A stretch of DNA of 64,000 bases, from positions 2,356,001 through 2,420,000 of the forward strand of contig OY723243.1 of NCBI GenBank assembly GCA_963210315.1, read 5' to 3'. The stretch comes from Rhynchopus euleeides. Taxonomy: Eukaryota; Euglenozoa; Diplonemea; Diplonemida; Diplonemidae. Shown in pieces: positions 54,845 through 64,000 of the stretch. A program made the translations under genes and the position numbers. A model generated the notes under the pieces. It had not been told where the DNA came from. It saw only the letters and a program-made list of their open reading frames with translations, and did no database searches. How positions within the stretch are numbered: the first letter of the stretch is position 1; each line of letters begins with the position of its first letter.

Positions 54845-56116
54845 ATGTTCCATCGAGCAGCCACTCTGCTGCGCAAAGGCGTTGTGCTGGACATTGACGG
54901 GGTGCTGATCCGGGGCGGGCAGGAGATCGCCGGTGCACGGAAGGCCTTGCAGATCCTCGACGAAAAGAAGGTCCCCTATGTGTTCCTCACCAACGGGTCC
55001 GGGATGGAGGAGCGCAAGGCATCACAGGTGTCTCACATCATCGGCTACGATGTGGACCCGAAGCGAGTGATCGTCTCCCACACGCCTATGAGGGAGTGGG
55101 ACACCCTGAAGGACGAACGCTTCCTCCTCTGCAGCAAGCCGGCAGGGGTTGACGCGATGCGGTCCTATGGCTACACGCACGCCGTGTGGTCTACAGACCA
55201 CATGGCGCAGTTCCCCAAGCAGACTCCACTGCGGACCGCTGCGCCTCCGACCACGCCACACCCCGATGGGAACGCCCTCAAGGTGCCCTGCGACGCCACG
55301 CCGTACGGCGCGGTGGCGGTGCTGGGCGAGCCTGCCGATTGGTACGCCGAGATTCAGCTGATCACAGATGTCCTCCGAACCGATCCGAAGACAATGGAGT
55401 TGACCAATACGCAGCATGCGCCCTTGTATTGGTTCAACGACGACATGACCTTTGCCGGGGGGCACAAGCACCCGAGGCTTGCGGGTGGTGCGCTGTTGTC
55501 CTGCCTGCAGACTGTGTACAAGGAGCTGACAGGGAAGCACATCAAAGTGGAGAAGTATGGGAAGCCGCACGCCGTGCAGTACCGCTATGCTGAGAGGGTT
55601 CTCGCGGGGCTCGACGGCACGCTCTCGCAGATCCTCTGTGTGGGGGATAACCTGCTGAGCGATATCGAAGGGGCGAACGGCGCAGGTGAGCACTTCACGT
55701 CTGTCCTGGTGCTGTCCGGCATCAACGAGGAGTGCCCAAAGCCTGGTGAGGTCCCAAGCAAGCACCTGCCCGACCTGGTGTACGACGACGTGTTGGAGTT
55801 CACAGAGGACCTTGTTGCAGGGGATGCCCATCTCGACGGGCCGACTGACGCGCCCTCGAAGTTTGCCTCTGCAGACGTGTCCGTCATCACAGGGGATCAC
55901 TGCCCGCTGTGCGACGACGGCATCGCCCTCCTCGGCGACCTGGGTGTGTGCCCCACAGAGGTGCCCCTCTCCAGCCTGCCGCCGGAGGACCAGGAGAGGC
56001 ACGCGCTCCGCATACCTGTGTTCATCCTGGCAACCCCTTCCGGGCCGCAGGAGATTGGGCACGGCCGCATTACACTTCCGACCCTGCAGTGGAAGTTGAA
56101 CAAATACCACAAGTAA
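54845..56116 (+). CDS. HAD-superfamily (HDHD5/CECR5-like) phosphatase-fold protein fused to a glutaredoxin-like domain
   Basis: 423 residues from the ATG at 54845. HAD motif I is VVLDIDGVL (D16, D18). FLTNGSG is motif II, YGKPHAVQYRYAE carries the motif III Lys, and CVGDNLLSDIEGAN (D268) is motif IV. The KVPYVFLTNGSGMEERKA and VIVSHTPM stretches are typical of the CECR5/HDHD5 branch of class IIA HAD proteins, often mitochondrial and of uncertain substrate. After a short linker, residues 345-423 form a second domain: VSVITGDHCPLCDDG with a CPLC redox-type motif (C353, C356) and a later IPVF with the cis-Pro position of thioredoxin folds, similar to the DUF836 glutaredoxin-like family. The frame is continuous, so the fusion is encoded, not assembled by me. 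Confidence 0.85.
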   Translation: MFHRAATLLRKGVVLDIDGVLIRGGQEIAGARKALQILDEKKVPYVFLTNGSGMEERKASQVSHIIGYDVDPKRVIVSHTPMREWDTLKDERFLLCSKPAGVDAMRSYGYTHAVWSTDHMAQFPKQTPLRTAAPPTTPHPDGNALKVPCDATPYGAVAVLGEPADWYAEIQLITDVLRTDPKTMELTNTQHAPLYWFNDDMTFAGGHKHPRLAGGALLSCLQTVYKELTGKHIKVEKYGKPHAVQYRYAERVLAGLDGTLSQILCVGDNLLSDIEGANGAGEHFTSVLVLSGINEECPKPGEVPSKHLPDLVYDDVLEFTEDLVAGDAHLDGPTDAPSKFASADVSVITGDHCPLCDDGIALLGDLGVCPTEVPLSSLPPEDQERHALRIPVFILATPSGPQEIGHGRITLPTLQWKLNKYHK

Positions 56117-56830
56117 TTGCGTTGGGTGTGAATCGAGGAGGAACAAAAGGCTTTACCCCGTCAATTGATCTGCAAACGGCTCATTAAATCAGCTACAATC
56201 CACGCGGGAAAGGAACCCTGGTATCCAATTGTGTGGAGGCAGTGCAGGGCTGCTCTCGTCGGGCTTGGGCTGCTCATGCAGCCCTGTCGGGCACCTCTTG
56301 TCCCACAGCTGCAGCTGAGATCAAGACATTCTGAATAGCATTGTGAGGTTGGGCTGGGTGGGCGGGTGGGTCGGTGGGGGGCAGCTCGCGACATGCCATC
56401 CTGCAAACCTACTGCACAGCGAGTGTGCCCGCCTTCGGGTCACATTCCGAGAGGGCACACTCTCAAAAATTGAAACTCGCGAAAAGCAGACACACACGAT
56501 GCTAGGCCTCACTGCGTGTCGAGGCCACTCATCAGACGGCAGAATAGGCACCGCACTGCCACCCACCACGTCGGCACCGGAGACCACACACCACCTTGGC
56601 CTCGCCTGTTATGGTGCCCCCCCCCCCTCCCCAACGGCCCCTCCTGTCGATGCTCGCCCATCCATTGTTTGGGACACGCGGGGTTTGCGGGCCAAAGCAA
56701 CAAAACCACACAGCGGGTGGGAGGGTGCTCTGATTTGATCCCTTGAGAGTGAGGTGTTATTCTGCCACCCCTTTTCTCTTTTTTACACCACCACCACCCA
56801 CTCCGAGGCAGACACTTCAGGCGCAACGAG
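56117..56830. other. Intergenic, no gene recognised
   Basis: Contains a C-run at about 56616-56627. Nothing else supported. Confidence 0.5.
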
Positions 56831-58195
56831 ATGGCGCGAAACATCAGTGGCGTAGCAAAGGTCAACGTACGGGACGAGGTGGATGCCTGCGTGCTCGGGC
56901 TGCGATCGCAGTCCGTGCTCGAGGTGGAATCCAGCGCGCTGCAGCTGCAGCACAGCCTGGCGGAGGTGGTAGGCGCTAACCTGCACCCCTTCCTCAACCG
57001 CCTCGGGGGTGAGCTTGTCGCGGTGTGCAAGCGTGTGCATGTGCCTGCCGTCTGGGAGAGCGCTGCCTCCTTGGTCCTTGCCACAGGAGGAGCAGCTTCG
57101 AAGTCTGTGTGCGAGCCTCTCATCGACCTGCTCGTGCACAACCCCGCCGTGCGCGACGACACATCCCTGACGGCAGCAGCAGCATTTGTTGCAGTCGCAG
57201 GGCGCTTCATCCCATCCCCCCTCCGCTGCAGCCTAGACTATGCCGTCGTGAAGCACCTCTACGATGCACTGGTCTTTGAGACGGTGCCCACAACACTTGT
57301 CCATGAGTACCTGCAGATCCTGTCGGCATCTCTTGCGTCACCGACACTCCGTGCGGCAAGCCCCGTGCACCCCCATGCGGTCGCAGTGGCGCAGCGTGCA
57401 GCGCACCACCCGCGACTCCCCATCGACACCCGCACATCGGCGCTCACCCTGCTGCACTTCCTCGACACGCAGATGCACGCCCAGGCTGCGCCCATCGCGG
57501 TGCCGACGCTGGCAGAGGTGACAACGCACCTCAAGCGGCTGGAGGGGACGGAGGACGACATGGGGCTGTTCGACGCACAGCCCACGCGGGGCACCTTCGA
57601 CGCGCCGCACGCAGGGCAGAGCGAGTCTGCGACGCCTGCCCAGTCACAGCCCATCTTCGAGAAGCCGCCGCAGTTCGGCGCGCCGCGCCAGGCTGAGGAA
57701 ATCGAGCCGAGGCCTGCGCAGGGTGCTGCGGTGTCTCTGCTGGGCCCGTCGTCCGACAGCGACGCATCCCAGCAGCCCCTGCCTACCCTCACCCCTCAGG
57801 CCGCCCGTGGTGCCGCTGCAGGGCCCGACACGTCGTCCCCCCGGAAACGGGCGCGCCTGGAGGCGCCCAGCGGGTCTCTCGCAAGCCTGGTGCCGCAGGT
57901 GCAGGCCATGCCGTCGCTGTTGCCCAGTGCGGTGCAGCCCCTGTCTGCCACGCCCGCATCACTGCTCGAGCCGGTGGAGGTGTCGCCCGCGCTGCTCACC
58001 ATGGCATCAGTTCCTCTCGCAACCACCACAGCGCCTGCAGCAGCAGCAGCAGCAGCATCAGCAGCAGCGGCCCCTGCGCCTGCGCAGGGTGCCCCCCAGC
58101 AGGGCGATGATGCCGCAGATGAGGAGGATGTCGAGGAGACGAGTTCCATATCCGCAAGCCTTGACCTCGACCTTCCAGACGTGGAAGTGGAATAG
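56831..58195 (+). CDS. Helical-repeat nuclear protein with acidic C-terminus (distant PELP1/Rix1 resemblance)
   Basis: 454 residues from the ATG at 56831. Residues 1-220 are a run of amphipathic helices with HEAT-like character (for example LVAVCKRVHVPAVWESAASL). From about 225 the chain is disordered: Pro/Gln/Ala-rich, with a basic SPRKRARLE (about 337-345) that could be a nuclear localisation signal, an Ala run near 400-415 and a final Asp/Glu-rich segment ending LDLDLPDVEVE. The helical block plus acidic tail recalls PELP1/Rix1 ribosome-assembly proteins, but I see no diagnostic motif, so function is left open. The Ala and Gln runs come from GCA/CAG repeats in the DNA. Confidence 0.6.
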   Translation: MARNISGVAKVNVRDEVDACVLGLRSQSVLEVESSALQLQHSLAEVVGANLHPFLNRLGGELVAVCKRVHVPAVWESAASLVLATGGAASKSVCEPLIDLLVHNPAVRDDTSLTAAAAFVAVAGRFIPSPLRCSLDYAVVKHLYDALVFETVPTTLVHEYLQILSASLASPTLRAASPVHPHAVAVAQRAAHHPRLPIDTRTSALTLLHFLDTQMHAQAAPIAVPTLAEVTTHLKRLEGTEDDMGLFDAQPTRGTFDAPHAGQSESATPAQSQPIFEKPPQFGAPRQAEEIEPRPAQGAAVSLLGPSSDSDASQQPLPTLTPQAARGAAAGPDTSSPRKRARLEAPSGSLASLVPQVQAMPSLLPSAVQPLSATPASLLEPVEVSPALLTMASVPLATTTAPAAAAAAASAAAAPAPAQGAPQQGDDAADEEDVEETSSISASLDLDLPDVEVE

Positions 58196-59317
58196 TGAAA
58201 CGGGTTGGGGGGGGGGGCATGGCATGCAGATCAGCCAAGATCACCGAGGCCCTGCAGGACGTGCCTACCTTTTTCACGTTTTGCAAAATGCGGTTATTGG
58301 ACATTCTGCAACGCGTTGGGGATTCGCTCTGTATCGCAGCGTGTCTAACTGAGCCACTTTACAGCAAGGTTGTTTTGTGAGGCGGCTCGTCTTTTTTTTC
58401 ACCTTTCTGCGTTGGCAATGTTGAGCTCGCGGACTTGCATCGTACAGTAGAAGTCCACGAGAGACCGCATCATGAGAAACTGATACGCGATACAGTTCTG
58501 CCTTTCTTAGCAGTTCTTCCGAGCATACTCCCACCCCACCCCACTCCCCCCCCCCCCCCTGTTGTCAAGAATCGAACGAACGGAATCACCGTGAGGTAGT
58601 ACTTTTTTTCAATAATAATCCGCTGTTTTTATAGCAGGCCAGGCCTATCCTCAGAACCTTTTTTTGTTGTTCTCCCTCTGAAAGTAAAAAGGTTGTCTTG
58701 TTGGGATCTGTAGGCCGGGACCTGGCACCTGGATCCGGCTTTTCAACAACCCCTGTGAGGGGGGGTGCGTCTTGGTGTGGTTGGGTGGGGATTGTGGCAA
58801 GGTTCCCGATTACTATCGGCAGGGGACAGGATGGGGTGGCGTGGGTATCAAATTGTGTGCAGTAGGGATCGCATCAAGAGGGGGCGTTCTGCGTTGCTGC
58901 GATAGTATTCGCGTGATGGTGCCGCCAGCACTCCGCCCTACCCCACCCCACCCAGGAGTCAGCACTTTGCAACCCCCAAATAAAAAGACAATTGTTCGTT
59001 TTCTTCATCCACACCACCCCACCCATACAGGGGCAAAAATCCCACACAGCCATACTCTATTTCAGTGGGGCACACACCACCACATACCCTTCCTCTTCCC
59101 TTCGCAGCACCCCGCAGTATACTCCTCCTTGCCAGGGAAGGAGCCCTCCCCTCCCTGCCCCTTTATTCTCGTTGCCACTTCAATTGGTTGCACAGCGCCT
59201 GGGTAATTTTGTTGCGCCTTCCCCCTCCCTCTCCCCACACCCACACCCACACCTACCCCGGCTACTCCCATTCTCAGGGAGGCCGTCTTCGAACCGCGAT
59301 CTCTCTCTCCGACAGCG
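58196..59317. other. Intergenic, no gene recognised
   Basis: Holds the second copy of a dispersed repeat at 58437-58493 (partner 46385-46443) and a C-run at 58547-58559. A pyrimidine-rich tract precedes the next start codon. Confidence 0.5.
58437..58493 (+). repeat. Dispersed repeat, copy 2 of 2 (other 46385-46443)
   Basis: Shares GCATCGTACAGT, AAGTCCACG and GAAACTGATACGC with the first copy, 12 kb away, while the flanks differ. Confidence 0.6.
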
Positions 59318-60583
59318 ATGCCACGCATTACACTGGACCTGCTGAGGAGGAGGGCCGAGCACAACGAAGGCGTCCTCAGTACCCTCGAGGAGATCACACT
59401 CCACCAGCAGGACCTTGAGGCAATCGAGATTGTGGGGGACGTGTGCCGCAACCTGCAGATTCTGTACCTCCAGAATAACCTGATCCGCCGGATTGAAAAT
59501 TTGAACCACCTGAAGTGCCTGTGGTATCTCAACCTCGCCATCAACAGCATCGAGACCATCGAAGGGCTGGAGGGATGTGAGAACCTCAAGAAGCTGGACC
59601 TGACGCTTAACTTTATCGGGGATCTGACGTGTGTCAAGCGCCTCAGGAAGAACGCACACCTGCAGGTGATATACCTCACAGGCAACCCCTGCACGGATGT
59701 CGAGGGGTACCGGGCCTACGTGTTGCAGCAGCTGCCGCAGCTGCAGTCCCTCGATGGGGATGACATCAAGCGATCCGAGATTATCCGTGCCAACCAGGAT
59801 GCCGATCCTGTGGCCCAGGCTTGGCGGCAGGAGTCTGAGAAGGTTGCGGAGGCGAAGCGGCGTGAGCTCGATAACAAGGCGAAGGGGGTTGTCGAGCCGG
59901 ACAAGTTCAACGAGAAGGGCGAGAAGCTTTACGGAAACACGCCCGATGACCGCGATGCGTGCTACCGCGACATGCAGAAGAAGATTGACGAGTCGAAGAA
60001 CCCGCCAAAGGACCCGAATTCCATCAGCGCCATCTGGGAGGAGAACGAGCGGGCGTCGAAGCCGCGCAAGTTGAGCCCTGCAGAGGAGATTGAGAAGTAC
60101 GGCCGTGTACTCCAGAAGAACGAGGCGAAGTTCCCCTACAAAATGTGGGAGGATGAGAACAACGTTTATCTGGAGGTGCAGCCAGGGAAGTTCATCGCCA
60201 CCTCCTCCATCCAGGTGGACATCCAGCCGGAGTATGCGCGTGTGGAGGTGAAGGGAAAGGTGATCCAGTTGCTGCTCTCAAGCGAGGTTGCCCCCAGCCG
60301 GGCGTCTGTCAAGCGCGGCACTGCGAAGGGAGAGCTTCTGTTGACGATGCCGATTGTCGGGGCCTTCAAGGGTGTAGCAGACCTGCGCATCAAGAAGCCG
60401 GCTGCGGGTGCGGCTGCCGCAGACCAGACCCCGGCGGACGCGGTGCCGCCCAAGGAGATGGACAAGCTTGCCCGTGATTCGCTCCTGAAGTTCGAAAAGG
60501 TTCCAGAACCCGACTTGGTGGAAACAAAGGGGGGTGGTGTTCGGGAGGCACGGAAATCAGCTGCCATCGAGGAGCTGGACTAG
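59318..60583 (+). CDS. DNAAF11: Dynein axonemal assembly factor 11 (LRRC6/TilB) homologue
   Basis: 421 residues from the ATG at 59318 (MPRITLDLLRRRAEHNEG, the family's usual opening). SDS22-type leucine-rich repeats fill about 22-130 (LQILYLQNNLIRRIENL, LKKLDLTLNFIGDL), capped by a conserved NPC...YR..V...LPQLQSLDG segment. A charged coiled-coil linker (about 150-260) follows, then a CS/p23-like domain (about 275-360: VYLEVQPGKF, DIQPEYARVEVKGKVIQLLL, GELLLTMP). This is the order in LRRC6/TilB/seahorse, a cytoplasmic co-chaperone that pre-assembles outer and inner dynein arms. Human LRRC6 is about 466 residues. Its presence means the organism has, or had, motile cilia with dynein arms. No introns are needed. 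Confidence 0.93.
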   Translation: MPRITLDLLRRRAEHNEGVLSTLEEITLHQQDLEAIEIVGDVCRNLQILYLQNNLIRRIENLNHLKCLWYLNLAINSIETIEGLEGCENLKKLDLTLNFIGDLTCVKRLRKNAHLQVIYLTGNPCTDVEGYRAYVLQQLPQLQSLDGDDIKRSEIIRANQDADPVAQAWRQESEKVAEAKRRELDNKAKGVVEPDKFNEKGEKLYGNTPDDRDACYRDMQKKIDESKNPPKDPNSISAIWEENERASKPRKLSPAEEIEKYGRVLQKNEAKFPYKMWEDENNVYLEVQPGKFIATSSIQVDIQPEYARVEVKGKVIQLLLSSEVAPSRASVKRGTAKGELLLTMPIVGAFKGVADLRIKKPAAGAAAADQTPADAVPPKEMDKLARDSLLKFEKVPEPDLVETKGGGVREARKSAAIEELD

Positions 60584-60882
60584 CCTTGGCTCAGTCCTGA
60601 GTTTTCTTTGTGACGAAATGACAAGGTGCCTCGAATAGTGGCTCCTCTGTGTGCACCGTTCTCTGTCGTTGAAGAAGCGAGATGGCTTCTTTGTCGCGAG
60701 TGGAAGGCTCAGACAATGCAACAATGCAAGTGTGTCATTCTGGAGTGACCTGCCTGATTCCCCCTGTCTGTATCACCGTCTTGTTTCCACCTCCCTTCCT
60801 CTGCCAGTTTGCCGGTTGTGATGCTTGCTTCTTTTGGTGTGCTCTGATCTCTCACACGACACGACAGGGACACATAGCCACA

Positions 60883-63564
60883 ATGTGTGCCAGTGGTCTC
60901 GCCAGCTGTCTCCTCTTCCTCGTGGGCGTATCGGCCGCGGAGGGGTCGATTGTATACCGCGAGCCGTTTTCCAATGAGCTGCTGGAAGTGCACATTATCC
61001 TAATAGTAGTGCCGCTATGCCTGACAGCACTTGCGATCTGTGCGGCGGCTGTGGTGGCGTGTGCGCGCACCCTGCGTGTAACAGTTGTGCTGGTGTTGGG
61101 TGTGTGGCTTGCGCTCGTCTGCGTTGGGGTGGTGTCGTGGTCTGTCACGTACGTCGCCTCGCGTGACGCCATCCTCGAGCATGCGGAACACAGCCTCTCA
61201 CTCACTGCCACACAAGCCATCAGCAGTGTGACGGCAGAGCTCGGGGCAGGCGTCGACATGATGCAGCTCCTGCAGCTGTTGGGGGCAGGGAGGCAGATCG
61301 ACCTGGAGGCGGCGTGGCCTGCACCTCACGTCTACTTCGACAGGATGATGCGCACCATGGCAAGTCGGTCCATCTCCAGTTTGTACACAGGATCCGTGCA
61401 GGGGCGGGCACACGGAGTGAATTCAAACCCTGCACCAACCGACACTGTGCGGACACACTTCACGCACCCCTACGTTGACAGCCCCCTCCCCGAGTGGGTA
61501 CGCTGCACGGCAGCTGACTGGGGTGCGAACTGCTCGCAGATTGCAACATCTTCGGCGTGTGCGGACCCTTCTTCGGAGGCGGCGGTGCATTGTGCCAAGT
61601 CGTGTGGCTTCCCGCTTCACGACACACGCAACTGTGTTGGGCGTGTCGTTGTCTTCGCAACTGACCTTGAAGCCGAAACCTCCGACAATGCAACGGACCA
61701 GTTCTTCCAACGCCCTCATCCTGACAGAACGCGTGTGTCAGCTTTCCCATACGACCCACGCCCCAGGCCGTGGTACACACGCAACAAGGTCCCGACGTGG
61801 TCACCGCCCTACCACTTCAGTCGGGGAGAGATAGGGATCACTGTGAGTGCAGGTGTCACCACTTCTTCGGGTGAATTCCTCGGGTCGGTCGCTGTTGACT
61901 ACACACTCGTTTCCATGAACTCGATTCTTCGTGTTGTGAAGCCTTCCGACAACGGGGTTGCGTTCCTGATGACATCAGACGGGCTGCTTGTGGGCAGCAG
62001 CATGACCGACGTGGAGCTGGCACAGGACACAGGTGTGGTGGAGTACGACACCATCGATGCTGTCAACATCCTGAAATACAGAAAGACCGAGTCGGAGTCG
62101 AAGATAGTGCGTGCTGTCGGTGCGGTGCGCTCGAAGTGGGGGGCGGTGGAGGCGGCGGCTGTGGGGAGCTCGATGTACCAGTACAGCGATGACGTGGTGG
62201 TGTCGTACCCGATCAAGCTGCCAGGCCTGACGATGCTGCTGGTGGTCAGCGTGCCGATGTCGGACATCATGGGGAAGGCGGACCATGCGTCGACCCTGTC
62301 GCTCGTGATGACTGTATCGATCAGCGTGGGGCTGGCGCTGCTTGCGGCTGTGGGGCTGAAGGTGGCGCTGCTGCCGCTCGAGAAGCTGCGGCAGAACATG
62401 TACGACGTGGCCTGCATGAACGTGGAGGGGCACGAGGACGAGGTGTCGAGCCACCTGACGGAGATCCGCAGCATGCAGGATTCCTTCAGCACCATGGTGA
62501 AGAATCTCATCGAGTACAAGCAGTACCTGCCCCAGAGCGTGCTGGTCGAGCCTGTGGAAGACAGCGTCGCGCCACGACGTTCACTCGCTGGGTCGGTCCG
62601 GAGCCGGGCCGCCTCTGGGTTTACTGGGGTGGCCAATCCTCTTGACGCTGCGTCGGAAGTTGCGTCCTCTGTCGGCGAAGCACTGGCTGAACCGCTTCTC
62701 GTCCGCTTCCGCCCGGTCACAATAATTGTCACGAACCTGAAGGGGTTCGTCAATTCCGCGAAGACACACCAGACCGATGCTACTGCCCTCCACCAGAAGT
62801 ACCTGGAGAAGATGATGGGGTGTGTCAAGAGGCACCGTGGGATCATCGACGAGTTCATCGGAGACAAGGTGCACGCCTCCTTCAACACGATCTTCCCCTC
62901 CTCGATGCACAGGTGGCACACCTGCGAGTGCCTTGCCGCAATGCTCCGCCTGTCCAAGCAAGAGCATGATCTGGCAGGTCGATTTAATGCTGCTGCCGCG
63001 TCCACACGTGCCTTGTGCGGGAACCTCGGGTGCAAGGGGCTGAAGAAGTACACAATTGTGGGCCCGTGTGCATCCCTCGTGTGGGTCATGGAGCGCTGGG
63101 GCAGGGCGTGGGGCGTGCCTGCCTTGGTCGATTCGCAAATCTCTCACGAATGCAATGTACGTTTCGACCTGCGCTGTCTGGCCAAAATCCGTGCCACCAC
63201 AAAGCGCGACATGCTTCTGTACGAACTTCTTGGGGAGGTGCAGGTGGCTGCCCAGGAATGGATGTACCAAGTGGAGAGCAGCAGTGCCAACAGCGAGTAC
63301 GCGAGCTACAACCAGGCCTTCCGCCTGCTGTACGACGGAGACTACGATGCAGCAGATCTTGCTGTTCAGAATGCGCCGAAGAAGACGAAGCAGCTTGCCG
63401 CTCTGTCCGACTGGATTGAACGGTGCCGGGAACGAGGTGCCCCGCCTTCTGTGGTCCCGTCACGGCACATGCCTGAGATCGATGCCGTTCTGCCGGAAGC
63501 AGCATACGCACTAGTCCCCGATGAATGCGTCGAGACATGCGAGACTGCTGATATCTGCCCGTGA
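60883..63564 (+). CDS. dCache-domain membrane receptor with degenerate class III cyclase domain (paralogue B)
   Basis: The frame is open from ATG 60682, but ATG 60883 begins a convincing signal peptide (MCASGLASCLLFLVGVSAAEG) and lines up with paralogue A; this gives 893 residues. Membrane segments lie at about 37-60 and 65-95, then a dCache sensor with RPWY at 295-298, a third membrane segment near 470-500, a HAMP-like linker and a cyclase-homology domain (about 610-770). As in paralogue A the first metal Asp is Asn (VTNLKGF, N618) and the second is kept (EFIGDK, D661). The stop is TGA, at the position where A has TAG within a few codons. Blocks 61936-62549 and 63255-63498 are nearly identical to A at DNA level, while the sensor part has diverged strongly, suggesting different ligands and a common output. 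Confidence 0.85.
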   Translation: MCASGLASCLLFLVGVSAAEGSIVYREPFSNELLEVHIILIVVPLCLTALAICAAAVVACARTLRVTVVLVLGVWLALVCVGVVSWSVTYVASRDAILEHAEHSLSLTATQAISSVTAELGAGVDMMQLLQLLGAGRQIDLEAAWPAPHVYFDRMMRTMASRSISSLYTGSVQGRAHGVNSNPAPTDTVRTHFTHPYVDSPLPEWVRCTAADWGANCSQIATSSACADPSSEAAVHCAKSCGFPLHDTRNCVGRVVVFATDLEAETSDNATDQFFQRPHPDRTRVSAFPYDPRPRPWYTRNKVPTWSPPYHFSRGEIGITVSAGVTTSSGEFLGSVAVDYTLVSMNSILRVVKPSDNGVAFLMTSDGLLVGSSMTDVELAQDTGVVEYDTIDAVNILKYRKTESESKIVRAVGAVRSKWGAVEAAAVGSSMYQYSDDVVVSYPIKLPGLTMLLVVSVPMSDIMGKADHASTLSLVMTVSISVGLALLAAVGLKVALLPLEKLRQNMYDVACMNVEGHEDEVSSHLTEIRSMQDSFSTMVKNLIEYKQYLPQSVLVEPVEDSVAPRRSLAGSVRSRAASGFTGVANPLDAASEVASSVGEALAEPLLVRFRPVTIIVTNLKGFVNSAKTHQTDATALHQKYLEKMMGCVKRHRGIIDEFIGDKVHASFNTIFPSSMHRWHTCECLAAMLRLSKQEHDLAGRFNAAAASTRALCGNLGCKGLKKYTIVGPCASLVWVMERWGRAWGVPALVDSQISHECNVRFDLRCLAKIRATTKRDMLLYELLGEVQVAAQEWMYQVESSSANSEYASYNQAFRLLYDGDYDAADLAVQNAPKKTKQLAALSDWIERCRERGAPPSVVPSRHMPEIDAVLPEAAYALVPDECVETCETADICP

Positions 63565-64000
63565 AGGTGGTGCTCCCACGTTGGCAGGTAAGGGAGTCTT
63601 CGCCGGTGTCGAAGCGTGCCGGACAGACGTATCTTCTGAACCAGCATGCCGCTCTGGAGTGCCCCCTCCGTCACCCGCAATTCCCCAGTGTCAGTTCTGT
63701 AGACCCAGAACCGGCAACCGCTCCGAATTACCGTTTTACAACGGGAAGTTCGGGGGTCCGGATTGGGTCAACCATTCGCTTTCGAAACGAAACAAACGCT
63801 GAATTTCCGTACTGAGTGATCTCGTGCCCGGCGAGGGCAGTCGGACAGCTGCCTGATTTTTTACAACAAGCCTCCTGTGTCATGATGATGGGCAGCGCTT
63901 TGGGGCAGCAGCGGCATCACACACGCCACAGGAAAAAAGCCACCACTTCTGTTTGGGAGCTGCGTTCTGTCAAATTCATATTTCCGGCAGTTCTCCGTTT
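63565..64000. other. Downstream flank, no gene recognised
   Basis: Short frames only. GTGATCTCGTGCC...CAGCTGCC at 63817-63853 resembles 16826-16862 inside the GATACG element and may be the edge of a related copy running out of the window. Confidence 0.4.

Noticed and set aside
55022-56146. Long minus-strand frame opposite the HAD gene
   Set aside because: It is the complement of a GC-rich coding frame, has no motif and lacks any support; the plus frame has clear HAD signatures.
61899-63089. Long minus-strand frames opposite the receptor genes
   Set aside because: They recur at the same place in both paralogues only because the DNA is nearly identical there; no motif is present.

Overview
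The window looks like nuclear DNA from an intron-poor, GC-rich, single-celled eukaryote that builds motile flagella. Four long host genes (891, 423, 454 and 421 residues or more) have uninterrupted reading frames. One further gene clearly needs GT-AG splicing. A DNAAF11/LRRC6-type dynein-arm assembly factor implies axonemes. The stop codons used are TAG, TAA and TGA, so I see no code change. I cannot name the organism from sequence alone.

Bases 1 to about 48,000 are a gene-poor, transposon-packed domain. It opens with a LINE (cut by the window start) whose second reading frame carries an OTU-type cysteine protease, APE endonuclease, reverse transcriptase, RNase H and a tandem Cys/His-rich tail; one in-frame TGA separates it from ORF1. 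About 5 kb of non-coding DNA follows, then a series of inverted-repeat elements: one with a 6-bp CTTGTC duplication (12,216-13,092), a GATACG-rich one (16,672-17,221), and a 4.5-kb element (18,422-22,911). The last has terminal inverted repeats lying in C-runs and is filled by telomere-like repeats in two opposed orientations, with a near-perfect 691-bp palindrome inserted at its left edge. At 29,725-46,124 come a long-TIR element, an apparently complete hAT transposon (30,821-34,630; intact transposase, 17-bp TIRs, exact 8-bp duplication), two TA-flanked elements abutting at a shared TA, a 1-kb element with a TGGTGCCCC tip, an internally deleted MULE with a 9-bp duplication and a foldback element nested in its right tip, and a foldback element with roughly 360-bp arms. 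Poly-C/poly-G runs of 10-20 bases recur throughout this domain and often form the insertion sites.

Bases 48,088 to 63,564 are a gene-rich domain, all on the plus strand: a spliced ARM-like/MYND-finger gene, a dCache receptor with a degenerate class III cyclase domain, an HDHD5/CECR5-like HAD protein fused to a glutaredoxin-like domain, a helical-repeat nuclear protein with an acidic tail, the dynein-arm assembly factor, and a second dCache/pseudo-cyclase. The two receptor genes lie about 10 kb apart in direct orientation. They share stretches that are about 97-99% identical inside otherwise strongly diverged genes, which points to recent gene conversion.

Most notable are the opposed telomere-like arrays bounded by TIRs, the OTU-bearing LINE whose protease motif lies upstream of any ATG, the datable nested insertions, and the mosaic conversion between pseudo-cyclase receptors.
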